Shown piece by piece: positions 12,989 through 21,593 of a DNA stretch of 64,000 nt. This DNA comes from Leucobacter sp. 7(1). GTDB taxonomy: Bacteria; Actinomycetota; Actinomycetes; Actinomycetales; Microbacteriaceae. The translations under genes were made by a program, and so were the position numbers. The notes beneath the pieces were generated by a model, which was not told the origin of the DNA, did not search any database, and saw nothing but the letters and a program-made list of their open reading frames with translations. The DNA is taken from assembly GCF_900163635.1 (NCBI RefSeq), contig NZ_FUID01000022.1, forward strand, positions 1 to 64,000, read 5' to 3'. The stretch's first letter is position 1, and each line of letters starts with the position of its first letter.

Positions 12989-15714
12989 CGGGTCGCCTCC
13001 GGGGTCAGGGGTGCATTGTCTGGGGAGGGGCCGGATCCTGCATCCCACAAGCTGCGGTAGCGGCCCTCCCGCGCGAGCAATTCCAAGTGAGTTCCGGACT
13101 CGGCAATGCGGCCGTGATCCAAGACGACGATCTGATCCGCGTGGGTGATTGTGTGGAGTCGGTGGGCGATCACGAGCACAGTGCGGTTCGCGGTGAGCCG
13201 CGTGAGCGCCTCCTGCACAAGGTACTCCGATTCAGGATCAGCGAAGGCAGTCGCCTCGTCGAGCACAAGCACAGGAGTGTCTGCAAGCACGGCTCGTGCG
13301 ATCGTGAGCCGCTGCCGCTCACCCCCGGAGAGCGCAGCATCAGTGCCGAGTATCGTGTCGTAGCCGCGGGGCAGGCGCATGATCCGATCATGAATCTGGG
13401 CATCCCGCGCGGCCGCCTCGACCGCTGCGTCGCTCGCACCGGGCCGCGCGAGCGCGATGTTCTCGCGCACCGTGCCACGCACAAGCTGGGTGTCCTGGAA
13501 CACGAAGCCCACTCGCGCGTACAACTCCTCGGGGGTGAACTCACGCACATCACGGCCGTCGATCCGGATCGCGCCAGTCGTCACGTCATGGAATCGGGCA
13601 ACAAGCGCGGCGAGCGTCGATTTCCCTGAGCCTGAGGGCCCCACGAGTGCCGTCACCGTGCCTGGGTCTAGCTGCAGCGTGATGTCCTGCAGTACGGGGA
13701 CCCCGGAACGATAGGCAAAGCCGACGCCGTCGCAGGTCACACCGGCGATGGCTGGAGGAGCGTCCGCGGGTGTGTGTTCGGCATCGCACACCGGGCCCGG
13801 TTCGCGAATCACGAGTTCTGTCTCGTCGAGCGTGACCTGGATGCGGCGCGCAGCAAGCAGTCCCTCTCGGAGCCCGGACAGGCCGTAGCCAATGCCCAGC
13901 AGGCGAGTACCGAACGTTGTACCCAGCAGAAGGAACGGCAGCAGCGCAATCGGGGACAACCCGCCCGTCGTGACAAGCAGCGTCCCCATCCCGCAGATCA
14001 GCAGGAGGAAGGTAGCGGGCCTCGTGACCAGATCAATGAACCCCTTCTGGCCCGAAAGCGGACGCTGCCACCGGTTCAGAAAATCGACGTACTCTCCGAG
14101 GCGACCGCGGAAGGTCGAAGCAGCCGCACCCCCAAACACTCGGATCACGGGCTGACCGGCGAGATACGCCCCCGCCTCGACCCCCATCCGCTCCGCCCAG
14201 CGACTCGCCTCCGCCACACGCGGCCCCGACTGCACAAGCATGATGGCCATGCCCAAGATGTAGGCACAGACGGGGACCAGCAGCACAAACGCGATCCGCC
14301 AGTCCACAACACACAGGTACACAAGCACGCCCACGGGGGCGACCACGGCGTTCACAGCGTCGGGCACCGCGTGAGTGACGAGATAGTGCAAGGCAAGGGT
14401 GTCGTCCTGCACTACTCGCTTCACTTGGACCGAGCCCCGGGCATCGAACCAGCCGAGCGGCAGGCGAGACAGCTTCCCGAGGAGCCGCTGCCGCAGCTCC
14501 CGAGCAAACCGGGCGTCATTCGCGTGCACCCAGAGGACAAGCGCCGCGGAGAGCAGCACGCCCGCGCCCATCAACGCCACCGCCCAGACCCCCAGCGGCC
14601 ACAGATCCGCGGGCTGCGCGCCCGTGAGGAGCCGACGTGACAACTCAACGAGCAGCACAAACGGGGCCAGTTGCACAAGCGTGATGAGCGCCTGCGCGGC
14701 GCCCGCCGCGATCAGGGTAGGGCGCAGCGGCCGGAGCAGACGGCCCCCAGCTTGAGACCGCCAGACCCCGCGCTGCGGACTCGGTGCGGCGGATGCCGGC
14801 TGATCCGGCCTGGCCTGACTCGGCGTTCGCTGATCCGGCAATGATTGATCCGGCGCTGGCTGATCCGGCGCTGGCTGATCCCGCGCTGGCTGATCCGGCG
14901 CTGGCTGATCCCGCGCTGGCTGATCCCGCACTGCCCGTCCCGACACGACCGGCTCCCGCGCGGCGGCAGAACGATTCTTCCCGAACGCGCGGCCAAAGTA
15001 CCAGTAGGCCTGCGCATGGATTTCGGATTTCGGGAAACCAAACTCGTCGCGCAGCCGGACACGCAGATGCTTCAGCGAGCCGGACTCCGGAGCAGTCCAG
15101 ACGTACCAGTCCGACCAGTCGCGCGCCTCGATGGCCGCCGCGAGTGAGGTATCACCCCGCCGCGGCACCCAACGCACGCGGGCGCGTGGGTGTGCGGCGA
15201 TCGGGATCAGTCGGTCGTGGGGTGCGTGTTCCTCAAGCACAACTTCGGCCGGGGTTTCGGCGGGGAGCTCCGCCAAGATCGCGTTGATCGCGGGGACCGA
15301 TGCCGCATCGCCGATGAGCAGATACCCGGCGGGCAGCTCACTCGGGAGGTCGAAGCGCGTAGAGCCGAGGGAGGTCACCTGCACCGTCATCCCGGGTTCG
15401 GCACGCTGCGCCCACGCCGACGCCGGGCCGGCGGGCTCGTGCAGCACCATATCGATGGCAAAGGATCCCGAGCGCTCGTCCGGATGCGTCATTGTGTAGC
15501 CACGCTGGTGTTCGGTGTCCCCACCGTCGGCATCCGGAAACCAGAACCTGAGGAACGCCGTGGGAGCGATGACCGCGTCCGCGAACAGTGTGGGTGCAAC
15601 GAGCCAGATCCGGCGAAAGCCGGGCGCGACAAGTTCGGTCGCGGTCACGGTCGCCTCGTGATCCCGCGCCCCATAGGCCCGAGTCATCGCGCCAGTGAAT
15701 CCTCGCTTGGCCAT
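12985..15714 (-). CDS. irtA: siderophore-interacting protein fused to ABC transporter, IrtA-like
   Basis: A 909-residue fusion. Residues of about 1-275 are a siderophore-interacting (SIP, FAD-binding ferric reductase) domain, with [17 protein letters not shown] and [17 protein letters not shown] repetitive linker ([10 protein letters not shown] repeats) follows, then six membrane segments and an ATPase with [25 protein letters not shown] and [14 protein letters not shown]. This order matches mycobacterial IrtA, where the cytosolic SIP domain reduces ferric siderophore brought in by the IrtAB heterodimer. The start at 15714 overlaps the TetR stop (TGATG); the upstream extension lacks a ribosome site. 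The repeat linker between SIP and membrane domain is the odd feature. Confidence 0.9.
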   Translation of the reverse strand: MAKRGFTGAMTRAYGARDHEATVTATELVAPGFRRIWLVAPTLFADAVIAPTAFLRFWFPDADGGDTEHQRGYTMTHPDERSGSFAIDMVLHEPAGPASAWAQRAEPGMTVQVTSLGSTRFDLPSELPAGYLLIGDAASVPAINAILAELPAETPAEVVLEEHAPHDRLIPIAAHPRARVRWVPRRGDTSLAAAIEARDWSDWYVWTAPESGSLKHLRVRLRDEFGFPKSEIHAQAYWYFGRAFGKNRSAAAREPVVSGRAVRDQPARDQPAPDQPARDQPAPDQPAPDQSLPDQRTPSQARPDQPASAAPSPQRGVWRSQAGGRLLRPLRPTLIAAGAAQALITLVQLAPFVLLVELSRRLLTGAQPADLWPLGVWAVALMGAGVLLSAALVLWVHANDARFARELRQRLLGKLSRLPLGWFDARGSVQVKRVVQDDTLALHYLVTHAVPDAVNAVVAPVGVLVYLCVVDWRIAFVLLVPVCAYILGMAIMLVQSGPRVAEASRWAERMGVEAGAYLAGQPVIRVFGGAAASTFRGRLGEYVDFLNRWQRPLSGQKGFIDLVTRPATFLLLICGMGTLLVTTGGLSPIALLPFLLLGTTFGTRLLGIGYGLSGLREGLLAARRIQVTLDETELVIREPGPVCDAEHTPADAPPAIAGVTCDGVGFAYRSGVPVLQDITLQLDPGTVTALVGPSGSGKSTLAALVARFHDVTTGAIRIDGRDVREFTPEELYARVGFVFQDTQLVRGTVRENIALARPGASDAAVEAAARDAQIHDRIMRLPRGYDTILGTDAALSGGERQRLTIARAVLADTPVLVLDEATAFADPESEYLVQEALTRLTANRTVLVIAHRLHTITHADQIVVLDHGRIAESGTHLELLAREGRYRSLWDAGSGPSPDNAPLTPEATR
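14801..14935. repeat. in-frame 15-bp tandem repeat in the IrtA-like interdomain linker
   Basis: TGATCC recurs at 14801, 14831, 14846, 14861, 14876, 14891, 14906 and 14921, i.e. on a strict 15-bp grid with one degenerate unit at 14816. On the coding strand it encodes alternating [10 protein letters not shown] pentapeptides exactly between the SIP and membrane domains. Most units contain GATCCGGC; some have GATCCCGC. Confidence 0.93.
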
Positions 15715-16400
15715 CAGTGGTCCTCTCCTGCTGCGTGCAGAGCCGCGCGCATCTCGTTCAGCGTCATCCCCGGGGGCGCAGCCGTGACGCACCCGCGGAT
15801 CGCTGCCCCCAGCCACATGCGCACATATTCCTCGGCATCAATCTCGGGGAGATCCCGGTGGGAGCGTTCCAGTCGCGGGTCCGTGTGGAGCGCTCCGTGC
15901 GCCTCGCGCCGGGCATCGTCGAAGCCCTCGTCGCGTGCGCGCTGCGCCTCTTCCGCCGCGGCGAATCCAATCGCCAGCGACGCAACTGCCGCGAACAGCA
16001 CGACGGCAGCCTCGGGCGCGTAGCCGCGCCGCTCGAGCGCCTCTCCCGCGGCCGCCAACACCCGCCGACCGCCCGCCCCGCGAGGAAACAGCGTCTGCAC
16101 ATACCCCGCAAGCCCGGGATGGGTGAGCAGAAATGCCCGCAGCTGCAGCGTTGACGAGAGCAGGTGCGGGACGACACCCTGCGCGGGGTCATCCTGCAGT
16201 TCGAGTTCGCCCAGGATGTCCTCGCCAATGAGTCGTTCGAGACCCCATCGACCGTCCACGTGGCGGTAGAGCGCGGTGGTGGAGACACCAAGCTTCCCGG
16301 CAACCGCGCTGAGACTCAGATCCCGCAGCCCGATCTGGCGACCTGCGCGCAATACGTCGCTGAGTTCCACTTGACGTGGCCTGCCGCCGACTCGCTCCAC
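15714..16400 (-). CDS. TetR-family regulator of the irtAB operon
   Basis: A 228-residue TetR-type protein with an N-terminal helix-turn-helix ([21 protein letters not shown], about residues 27-48) and a TetR_C-like ligand domain. Start is GTG at 16400, with GGGAG about six bases upstream. It is the first gene of a tight operon: its TGA overlaps the irtA-like ATG. A DtxR/IdeR-like box lies 34 bp upstream, so the operon probably answers to both iron and an unknown ligand, perhaps the siderophore or its import. Confidence 0.87.
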   Translation of the reverse strand: MERVGGRPRQVELSDVLRAGRQIGLRDLSLSAVAGKLGVSTTALYRHVDGRWGLERLIGEDILGELELQDDPAQGVVPHLLSSTLQLRAFLLTHPGLAGYVQTLFPRGAGGRRVLAAAGEALERRGYAPEAAVVLFAAVASLAIGFAAAEEAQRARDEGFDDARREAHGALHTDPRLERSHRDLPEIDAEEYVRMWLGAAIRGCVTAAPPGMTLNEMRAALHAAGEDH

Positions 16401-16433
16401 GCGCCACTCCCTGAGTTAGTTATCCCCCAAAAC

Positions 16434-16452
16434 AAAGGGTAGCCTAACCATG
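16434..16452 (-). promoter_or_regulatory. DtxR/IdeR-like iron box upstream of TetR-irtA-irtB
   Basis: On the minus strand the 19-mer CATGGTTAGGCTACCCTTT matches 13 of 19 positions of the actinobacterial iron box TTAGGTTAGGCTAACCTAA, including the central GGTTAGGCTA. A TAACTA stretch about ten bases downstream could be the -10. Iron-replete repression of the siderophore-uptake operon is the expected outcome. Confidence 0.72.
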
Positions 16453-16548
16453 ATCTGCTGATTGCGCAATCGTGGATTCGCCATCCAGCGCTCGTGCTCG
16501 CCCCGTCCGCCCCGTCCGCCCGTTCACCCACAGTTTCCCCGACCCCAC

Positions 16549-16554
16549 TACCGT
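16549..16554 (+). promoter_or_regulatory. leaderless -10 box of chrA
   Basis: TACCGT followed by exactly six bases and the ATG at 16561. No ribosome site is visible, which fits transcription starting at the A of the start codon. Confidence 0.6.
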
Positions 16555-16560
16555 TGGCAC

Positions 16561-17790
16561 ATGCCTCATCAGCCCCCAGCCACACCACCGAACGCCACGT
16601 GGGCCGCGGCGTGGGAGGTATTCCGAGTGTTTGGCAAGCTGGGCCTCACCTCATTCGGTGGACCGGTCGCCCACCTTGGGTACTTCCGGACGGAGATCAC
16701 CGAACGGCGTCGCTGGCTCACGGATGCGCAGCTTGCGAATCTCGTCGCCGTGTGCCAGTTTCTTCCTGGCCCTACGTCCAGTCAGGTGGGTTTCGGCATC
16801 GGACTGCACCGAGCCGGGCTCCGGGGAGCACTCGCCGCGTTCCTTGCGTTCACCCTGCCCTCCGCGGTACTCATGTTCACATTTGCGCTCGGTGCGGACC
16901 GGTGGCAGAGCCCACTCGGTGCTGGCGTTCTCGCCGGACTCCAGGTGGTGGCGGTGGCGGTCATCGCGCACGCGGTGCTCGGGATGGCCCGCACGCTCAC
17001 GCCAGACGTGCGCCGCGCGCTCATCGCGATCGCTGCGGGGCTTGCGGCGCTGCTCATCGGCGGCACCCTCGGCCCGGTCGCCGGGATCGCCCTCGGTGCG
17101 TTCGGCGGAACAGTCTGGTGCCGCGGCGTGCCCGCCACACGCAGCGCACCACTGCACTTCACAGTGTCACGGCGAACCGGCCTCGCCTGCCTCGCCGTGT
17201 TTGCGGTGTTCCTGCTTGGGGGCCCACTCCTGGCACTCGCACTTCCCCACTCAGGGCTTCCGCTGTTCGACACGATGTTCCGCGCCGGGGCGCTCGTTTT
17301 TGGCGGCGGACATGTCGTGCTCCCCCTCCTCGAATCGGGGATCGTCGCGACCGGGGATCTGAACGCAGAGACATTTCTCGCCGGCTACGGTGCCGCGCAG
17401 GCGGTGCCCGGCCCGCTCTTCACATTCGCGGCCTACCTCGGCGCGCTCTCGGACCTCGGGCCAGGCGGCATTCTTGGTGCCGGCATCGCCCTCTGCGGAA
17501 TCTTCCTCCCCGGGTTTCTCCTCCTCCTGGGCGTGCTCCCCTTTTGGAAATCATTGCAGGCCCGCGCCTGGGCACCGGCCCTCATGCATGGCGCGAACGC
17601 CGGTGTCGTGGGGGTCCTCACGACGGCACTCATCACCCCGGCAATCACGAGCACGATCACTGGGCCGTGGCAGCTCGCCCTCGCACTGGGCTGCTTCGCG
17701 CTGCTCACTTGGGCACGGCAGCCGGCCTGGCTGATCGTGTGCGTGGGCGCAGGTGGCGGTCTCCTCGCGGCCCTTTCAGGTCTGGGCTAG
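16561..17790 (+). CDS. chrA: chromate transporter, ChrA family (two CHR domains)
   Basis: A 409-residue membrane protein with two tandem CHR domains. The first has SFGGPVAHLGYF near residues 30-41 and CQFLPGPTSSQ; the second has LVFGGGHVVLPLL and AQAVPGPLFTFAAYLG. About ten to twelve hydrophobic segments are visible. Bidomain CHR proteins export chromate (CrO4 2-) or other oxyanions across the inner membrane. Length is typical for the long-chain family. It stands alone, convergent with a hydrolase gene. No chrR or chrB is adjacent, so chromate may not be its main substrate. Confidence 0.9.
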   Translation: MPHQPPATPPNATWAAAWEVFRVFGKLGLTSFGGPVAHLGYFRTEITERRRWLTDAQLANLVAVCQFLPGPTSSQVGFGIGLHRAGLRGALAAFLAFTLPSAVLMFTFALGADRWQSPLGAGVLAGLQVVAVAVIAHAVLGMARTLTPDVRRALIAIAAGLAALLIGGTLGPVAGIALGAFGGTVWCRGVPATRSAPLHFTVSRRTGLACLAVFAVFLLGGPLLALALPHSGLPLFDTMFRAGALVFGGGHVVLPLLESGIVATGDLNAETFLAGYGAAQAVPGPLFTFAAYLGALSDLGPGGILGAGIALCGIFLPGFLLLLGVLPFWKSLQARAWAPALMHGANAGVVGVLTTALITPAITSTITGPWQLALALGCFALLTWARQPAWLIVCVGAGGGLLAALSGLG

Positions 17791-17799
17791 CGACAGCGT

Positions 17800-18753
17800 T
17801 TAGCTGCGCGCGGGCAATCCGGCGAGGAACTCGCGCGTGGCCGCTACAACCTCGTCGCTTCGTGTGTGGTGCAGGTAGTGATCTGCGTCAATCTCGCGGG
17901 TCACCGCGTAGTCAACAGTCTCAGCCTGCGCCTCGTGCATGGCGTTCCACGTGGGGAAGGATGGGTTATTTGCCTGGTACATCAAAAGGAGGGGAAGATC
18001 CCGCGGGAACGTTGTGCCCTTCGCGTTCGCGAAGTTCTCCCCCAGGTGATTCACCTCGTCGAGGTAGGTGGGTGCCATAGTGTTCCGCATCGCCAGCACA
18101 TCCATGCGCTCACGGTCCTCATCCGAGTATGCGGGATTACCTTCGAGCGGGTTGCCCGACAGCGAGTTCATGGCCCGAAGGAGCCCCAAGCCGCGAAGCG
18201 CGGGGGCAACGGAGATAATGCCCGGCACCTGATCCATTCCCGGCTGCTCAGGCACCGAGGTATCGATGCCGACAAATGCGGTCACTTCGTTGGGGTACGT
18301 GTTCGCGTACGCGAGCCCGTAGATTCCCGTGATCGAGTGTCCCATCAGAATGTACTCGTCGACGCCGAAGCCCGAGACCGCCTGATGGATCTCGCTCACG
18401 ATATTCTCCGTGGTGCGCGGCGTATCTGCCTGATCGCTGAACCCATACCCAAACGGCTCAGTCGCGAGAATCCGGTAGTCGTCCTTGAGCCCTTCGATCA
18501 CCGGCGCAAAGTCCGCGACCGGCGATGCCGTGCCCGCTCCTGGCGTCAGCACGATCGTCTGATCCCCCTCACCAAACACCGCCACATTCATCTGTTTCCC
18601 GTCGACCTCAACGAGTTCGCCGTACGGAGTCAGCGCGGCAATCTCGCGCGGAGTCTGCACCGCGTTCACGATCGTGGTGGTCGCGAGCGTTGCGACAAGG
18701 AGTCCGGCGACCGTGCCGAGTGCGATGAGGGTGATCTTGAGGGGCTTTTTCAC
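17800..18753 (-). CDS. membrane-anchored alpha/beta hydrolase
   Basis: A 317-residue alpha/beta hydrolase with an N-terminal Lys-rich start and a hydrophobic segment (about 6-32) that looks like a signal anchor, so the enzyme probably faces outside. The nucleophile elbow is GHSITG, an oxyanion region precedes it (TPGAGTASP), and a late His lies in DADHYLHHT. The start is GTG at 18753 with no clear ribosome site. Substrate unknown. It converges with chrA, leaving nine bases between the stop codons. Confidence 0.8.
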   Translation of the reverse strand: MKKPLKITLIALGTVAGLLVATLATTTIVNAVQTPREIAALTPYGELVEVDGKQMNVAVFGEGDQTIVLTPGAGTASPVADFAPVIEGLKDDYRILATEPFGYGFSDQADTPRTTENIVSEIHQAVSGFGVDEYILMGHSITGIYGLAYANTYPNEVTAFVGIDTSVPEQPGMDQVPGIISVAPALRGLGLLRAMNSLSGNPLEGNPAYSDEDRERMDVLAMRNTMAPTYLDEVNHLGENFANAKGTTFPRDLPLLLMYQANNPSFPTWNAMHEAQAETVDYAVTREIDADHYLHHTRSDEVVAATREFLAGLPARS

Positions 18754-18816
18754 GCGGCGTATGACCTATTCGTTGTGTGGCACGGGGATCTCACCATCGT
18801 GGCAGACGTCAGACGA

Positions 18817-18844
18817 GCGGGCCTGGGAGATGGCCCGGGCCCGC
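18817..18844. terminator. GC-rich hairpin between hydrolase and Abi-like genes
   Basis: An 11-bp stem (arms 18817-18827 and 18834-18844, one wobble pair) with a six-base loop lies 126 bp past the Abi-like stop, on the minus-strand exit side. No T tract follows. The rest of the 216-bp gap 18754-18969 shows no gene. Confidence 0.45.
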
Positions 18845-18969
18845 GATACGCGAGCGGCCAGCCGGATACCTCGGTGTCGTGGAGTGCGCCCAAGAGTCTG
18901 CACCTTTGCCAGTCTCAGGGAGCCGGAGGCTTCGATGACCGCAACAACATGACCACAGCAGACAAGCTC

Positions 18970-20064
18970 CTACGCGCCGTAATAATCTTCCGTCGTAGCA
19001 TGGGTCTGCAGACTATGAAGCGAAACATACCTCTGACTTCTCACGAAGGCCGTCCCTCTTCCACGCCGGATATGAGGAATTGGCGTCGACCGTGAACGAT
19101 GATCGGGATGATCCGAAGCCGTAAGCAAGAAGACCTGATAGCGCCCTCCATTCCAGCCAAGTTCTTTGGACCGACGAATGATACGCGCGATCTTTCGGTC
19201 GTCACGTTCCTCAGATTCTTCAAGCATCTTTGCCGTTGTTTCTGACCATTCCACGTTGTCTCGACGACCTACGATCACAGGGAACTCGGGATGTATCTGT
19301 TGGTCTGAGTAAAACGCCATCCGCTTGACCGCTCGAAAACTCCTGCCAGGCTGGCAGATGTAGGCCGAACAATTTCTATATAGCTCCCAGGCCTGCGCAG
19401 CTGGCACAACGACAGAATCAATTTCTGAGTGTGGTCGCTGCTCATACACTTGAGTACACCGATCGATGTTTGAAAGCCATTGCCGGAGTTCGGGCGCAAT
19501 GTATCCGCTGAGTTCCAGAATTCGAGCCTGCTCAAAAGGTACGTCAACGCCGAGCACCGAGTCATGGTGCGCTACTCGATTCCGCAGCTTCCGCACGGCT
19601 TCCAATGCCGGACCAATGGTCTTCCTTCGCCCATCACCGTAGGGGAAAGCTTTGTGGAGGCACTCCCGCCAGAGCTCGTCGTAGTCCTTCCCAAACATGC
19701 CTGACCAGAAGCCAAAACTCAGGTTCGCAACAATCTGATGCCGGTTGTCCCTACCACTTCCACGGAGCCGATCTCTGATCAACTCAATCTGCTCAGACGC
19801 ACTGGCGGTCATGGGTGGACGACGCAAGAACCAAGGTATCCCGACACGATCATCGGAAAAATGCGCGCTGAGCGTTCGGTCAACCGCATTCCGAAGCGCA
19901 ACCTCTAGATGGGAGATCAGCTCAAATAGTGCTGCTGACATTTGCGTGCTCCACGCGTAGAGTTCCAGGGCGTGCACACGGTCATTTCCTGCCTGCGCTA
20001 GATACGGAGTGAGTCTTTGCTCAGAGAGTGCCGAATATATCGCGTCGACTCCATGAGCTTCCAT
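18970..20064 (-). CDS. Abi-family (HEPN) protein, putative abortive-infection factor
   Basis: A 364-residue protein of the Abi_2/AbiD-AbiF type. The N-terminal half has HLEVALRNAVD (about 52-62), WFLRRPPM, and RNRVAHHD (161-168), the R-x4-H motif of HEPN ribonucleases. The C-terminal ~150 residues are not recognised; they are rich in Arg/Glu. Such proteins block phage growth, probably by RNA cleavage, in several lactococcal and other systems. Codon usage is visibly less GC-biased than neighbouring genes, suggesting horizontal transfer. It has no partner gene on either side and carries its own leaderless-type promoter (TACCAT six bases before ATG). Confidence 0.8.
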   Translation of the reverse strand: MEAHGVDAIYSALSEQRLTPYLAQAGNDRVHALELYAWSTQMSAALFELISHLEVALRNAVDRTLSAHFSDDRVGIPWFLRRPPMTASASEQIELIRDRLRGSGRDNRHQIVANLSFGFWSGMFGKDYDELWRECLHKAFPYGDGRRKTIGPALEAVRKLRNRVAHHDSVLGVDVPFEQARILELSGYIAPELRQWLSNIDRCTQVYEQRPHSEIDSVVVPAAQAWELYRNCSAYICQPGRSFRAVKRMAFYSDQQIHPEFPVIVGRRDNVEWSETTAKMLEESEERDDRKIARIIRRSKELGWNGGRYQVFLLTASDHPDHRSRSTPIPHIRRGRGTAFVRSQRYVSLHSLQTHATTEDYYGA

Positions 20065-20070
20065 GCCGCA

Positions 20071-20076
20071 ATGGTA
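20071..20076 (-). promoter_or_regulatory. leaderless -10 box of the Abi-like gene
   Basis: On the minus strand TACCAT is followed by exactly six bases and the ATG at 20064, with no ribosome site. Confidence 0.55.
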
Positions 20077-20255
20077 CTATGTGATCAACGCCCCGGCCCC
20101 GCCTCTGCTCTAGCAAGCGGACCGGGGCTATGATTTTCGATCTCGCCTTCGACTGTGAGAGCATGCTGGGTTTCTGCGTGCACCGCACTCGGGTGGCAAA
20201 CTCGGAGGTTTCGCCCCGGTCAGGTGAACGTCACGAACCCGGATACCGCACCTGC

Positions 20256-20261
20256 TAGCGT
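20256..20261 (+). promoter_or_regulatory. leaderless -10 box of the ClbS/DfsB gene
   Basis: TAGCGT is followed by exactly six bases and the ATG at 20268. No ribosome site is visible. Confidence 0.55.
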
Positions 20262-20267
20262 GACTTC

Positions 20268-20813
20268 ATGGCGAGACCGACTACCCGCGCGGATCTACTC
20301 GATGCCGCGGCCGCAGGATACGCGAAGCTGCGAGCATTGATTGCGGGCATGAGCGCGAGCGAGCAAGCGGCACCCCTCTATTACGGGACGAACTTCACAC
20401 GGACCGAAGCCCACTGGGCGCGGGATCAGCACCTACGCGATGTGGTCGTCCATCTCATTGAGTGGCACGGACTCCTCACCGAGTGGGTCGCGGCCAACCG
20501 CACGGGCTCGGCACAGCCGTTTCTCCCCGCGCCGTACACGTGGCGCACAACGGCCGAGCTGAACGCTGCAATCTGGGAGCGGCATCAACAGACTCCGCTC
20601 GACACAGCCCTCCGCATGCTCGATGAGAGCCACCAGAGCGTCATCACTCTCATCTCGGGGTTCACCGACGAGGAACTCTTCACCAAGCAGCACTTCCCGT
20701 GGACGGGAACAACGTCCCTGGGTTCCTACTGTGTCTCCGCTACCTCGAGTCACTATGACTGGGCGATCCAGAAGCTCAGACGACACCTTCGGGCCGCTCA
20801 GGCGACCGCATAA
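20268..20813 (+). CDS. ClbS/DfsB-family four-helix-bundle protein
   Basis: A 181-residue DUF1706 protein (DinB-like bundle). Characteristic features are the start ARPTTRADLLDAA, the GTNFTRTEAHWARDQHLRDVVVHLIEWH stretch in the middle, WTGTTSLGSYCVSATSSHYDWAI near the end, and a full typical length. ClbS protects colibactin producers by opening the cyclopropane warhead; most homologues in non-producers have unknown roles. I see no polyketide or peptide synthase gene here, so self-resistance is unlikely and protection against environmental genotoxins is only a guess. Monocistronic, leaderless-type promoter. Confidence 0.85.
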   Translation: MARPTTRADLLDAAAAGYAKLRALIAGMSASEQAAPLYYGTNFTRTEAHWARDQHLRDVVVHLIEWHGLLTEWVAANRTGSAQPFLPAPYTWRTTAELNAAIWERHQQTPLDTALRMLDESHQSVITLISGFTDEELFTKQHFPWTGTTSLGSYCVSATSSHYDWAIQKLRRHLRAAQATA

Positions 20814-20862
20814 CCCCACCAGGAATCAAGCTCGATTCCCCGGGTGAGACCCCCATGGGAGT

Positions 20863-21288
20863 TCAAGAACCGCCGTCGGGCGGGGACGTTTGCGGTGGAT
20901 TGTGCATGAGTTCCACCCGAATACCGGTCTCGTCTTCGATAAACGATGCGTAGTACCGTTCCGAAAACCGCGGGAATGTCTTCGGGTCGCGCACCGAGGT
21001 CCACCCCGCCCGCACGGCGATCCCGTGAACCCGTTCGACCGCGGCACGAGATTCCAGCGCAAACGCAAGGTGCTGCCACCCCAGCTGCCCCGAGCGGAGC
21101 GGCCCACTCCCAGTGACCGACGCGCGGTACAAAATGATCTCGGTCTCGCCGTCAGCGTTCCACGCAACGCCGCCCTCGAACTCGCGTCCGTCTGAGACGA
21201 GCCCGAGCGCTGTGAGTAACGGGTCCCACTGGGCAATAGCGACGTCGAGATCCGCGACGGTCACTCCGATGTGGTCCACAAGTGGCAT
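20863..21288 (-). CDS. VOC-family (glyoxalase-like) protein
   Basis: A 141-residue single vicinal-oxygen-chelate protein: VDHIGVTVADLDVAIAQW at the start (first metal His), WQHLAFALESRAAVERV in the middle, and ETGIRVELM near the end (last metal Glu). Proteins of this size work as dimers in dioxygenase, isomerase or antibiotic-binding roles; the substrate cannot be told. I placed the start at 21288 because the beta strand begins there; the preceding in-frame codons run into the tRNA gene. Confidence 0.82.
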   Translation of the reverse strand: MPLVDHIGVTVADLDVAIAQWDPLLTALGLVSDGREFEGGVAWNADGETEIILYRASVTGSGPLRSGQLGWQHLAFALESRAAVERVHGIAVRAGWTSVRDPKTFPRFSERYYASFIEDETGIRVELMHNPPQTSPPDGGS

Positions 21289-21356
21289 GACATGATCATT
21301 GCAGAGGCGCGGCACCGGCAACAGAGGCGCGGCACAAGCGCAGTGGGAAAACACGA

Positions 21357-21386
21357 ACTCCCCCGGTTCCGAAGAACCGAGGGAGT
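21357..21386 (-). terminator. terminator of tRNA-Gln
   Basis: ACTCCC and CGGTTC pair with GAACCG and GGGAGT around a CGAA tetraloop, with one internal mismatch. On the minus strand a short T run (GTGTTTTCC) follows. It begins four bases past the tRNA 3' end. Confidence 0.8.
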
Positions 21387-21389
21387 GAT

Positions 21390-21464
21390 TGGCTGGGATA
21401 CCAGGACTCGAACCTAGAATGACGGTACCAGAAACCGTTGTGTTGCCAATTACACCATATCCCA
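21390..21464 (-). tRNA. tRNA-Gln(CUG)
   Basis: A 75-nt cloverleaf with encoded CCA. It starts with a U1-A72 pair and has G73, both glutamine identity elements. The acceptor stem is TGGGATA/TATCCCA, the anticodon arm is ACGGT-TTCTGGT-ACCGT with anticodon CTG, and the T arm contains GGTTCGAGTCC. It reads codon CAG, the main Gln codon in this GC-rich genome. Confidence 0.97.
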
Positions 21465-21552
21465 TGGCTGGAACTTGACTCTTTTCGGAGCCCCGCACCA
21501 GGAGTTAACTTTACCCGTTCGGGCCGCGAACACAAAACCGGGCCCCAGCCGA

Positions 21553-21587
21553 GGGGATCCCGGGCGCGCCTTGCGCCCGGGATCCCC
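21553..21587 (-). terminator. hairpin terminator downstream of the Usp gene
   Basis: Perfect 15-bp arms (21553-21567 and 21573-21587) with a five-base loop sit seven bases beyond the Usp stop codon. A T-rich stretch appears only about 15 bases later on the minus strand, so this is likely an actinobacterial terminator without a tight U tract. It also separates the permease-Usp operon from tRNA-Gln. Confidence 0.8.
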
Positions 21588-21593
21588 CGGTGG

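Noticed and set aside
14801-14935. CRISPR-like array
   Set aside because: The 15-bp units have no spacers and lie in frame inside the IrtA-like gene; they are a coding tandem repeat.
17866-19095. 409-codon plus-strand frame antisense to the hydrolase
   Set aside because: The minus strand carries a complete alpha/beta hydrolase with signal anchor; the antisense frame has none and extends into intergenic DNA.
20268-20813. self-resistance gene of a colibactin-like cluster
   Set aside because: No polyketide or nonribosomal peptide synthase, or tailoring genes, in the window.
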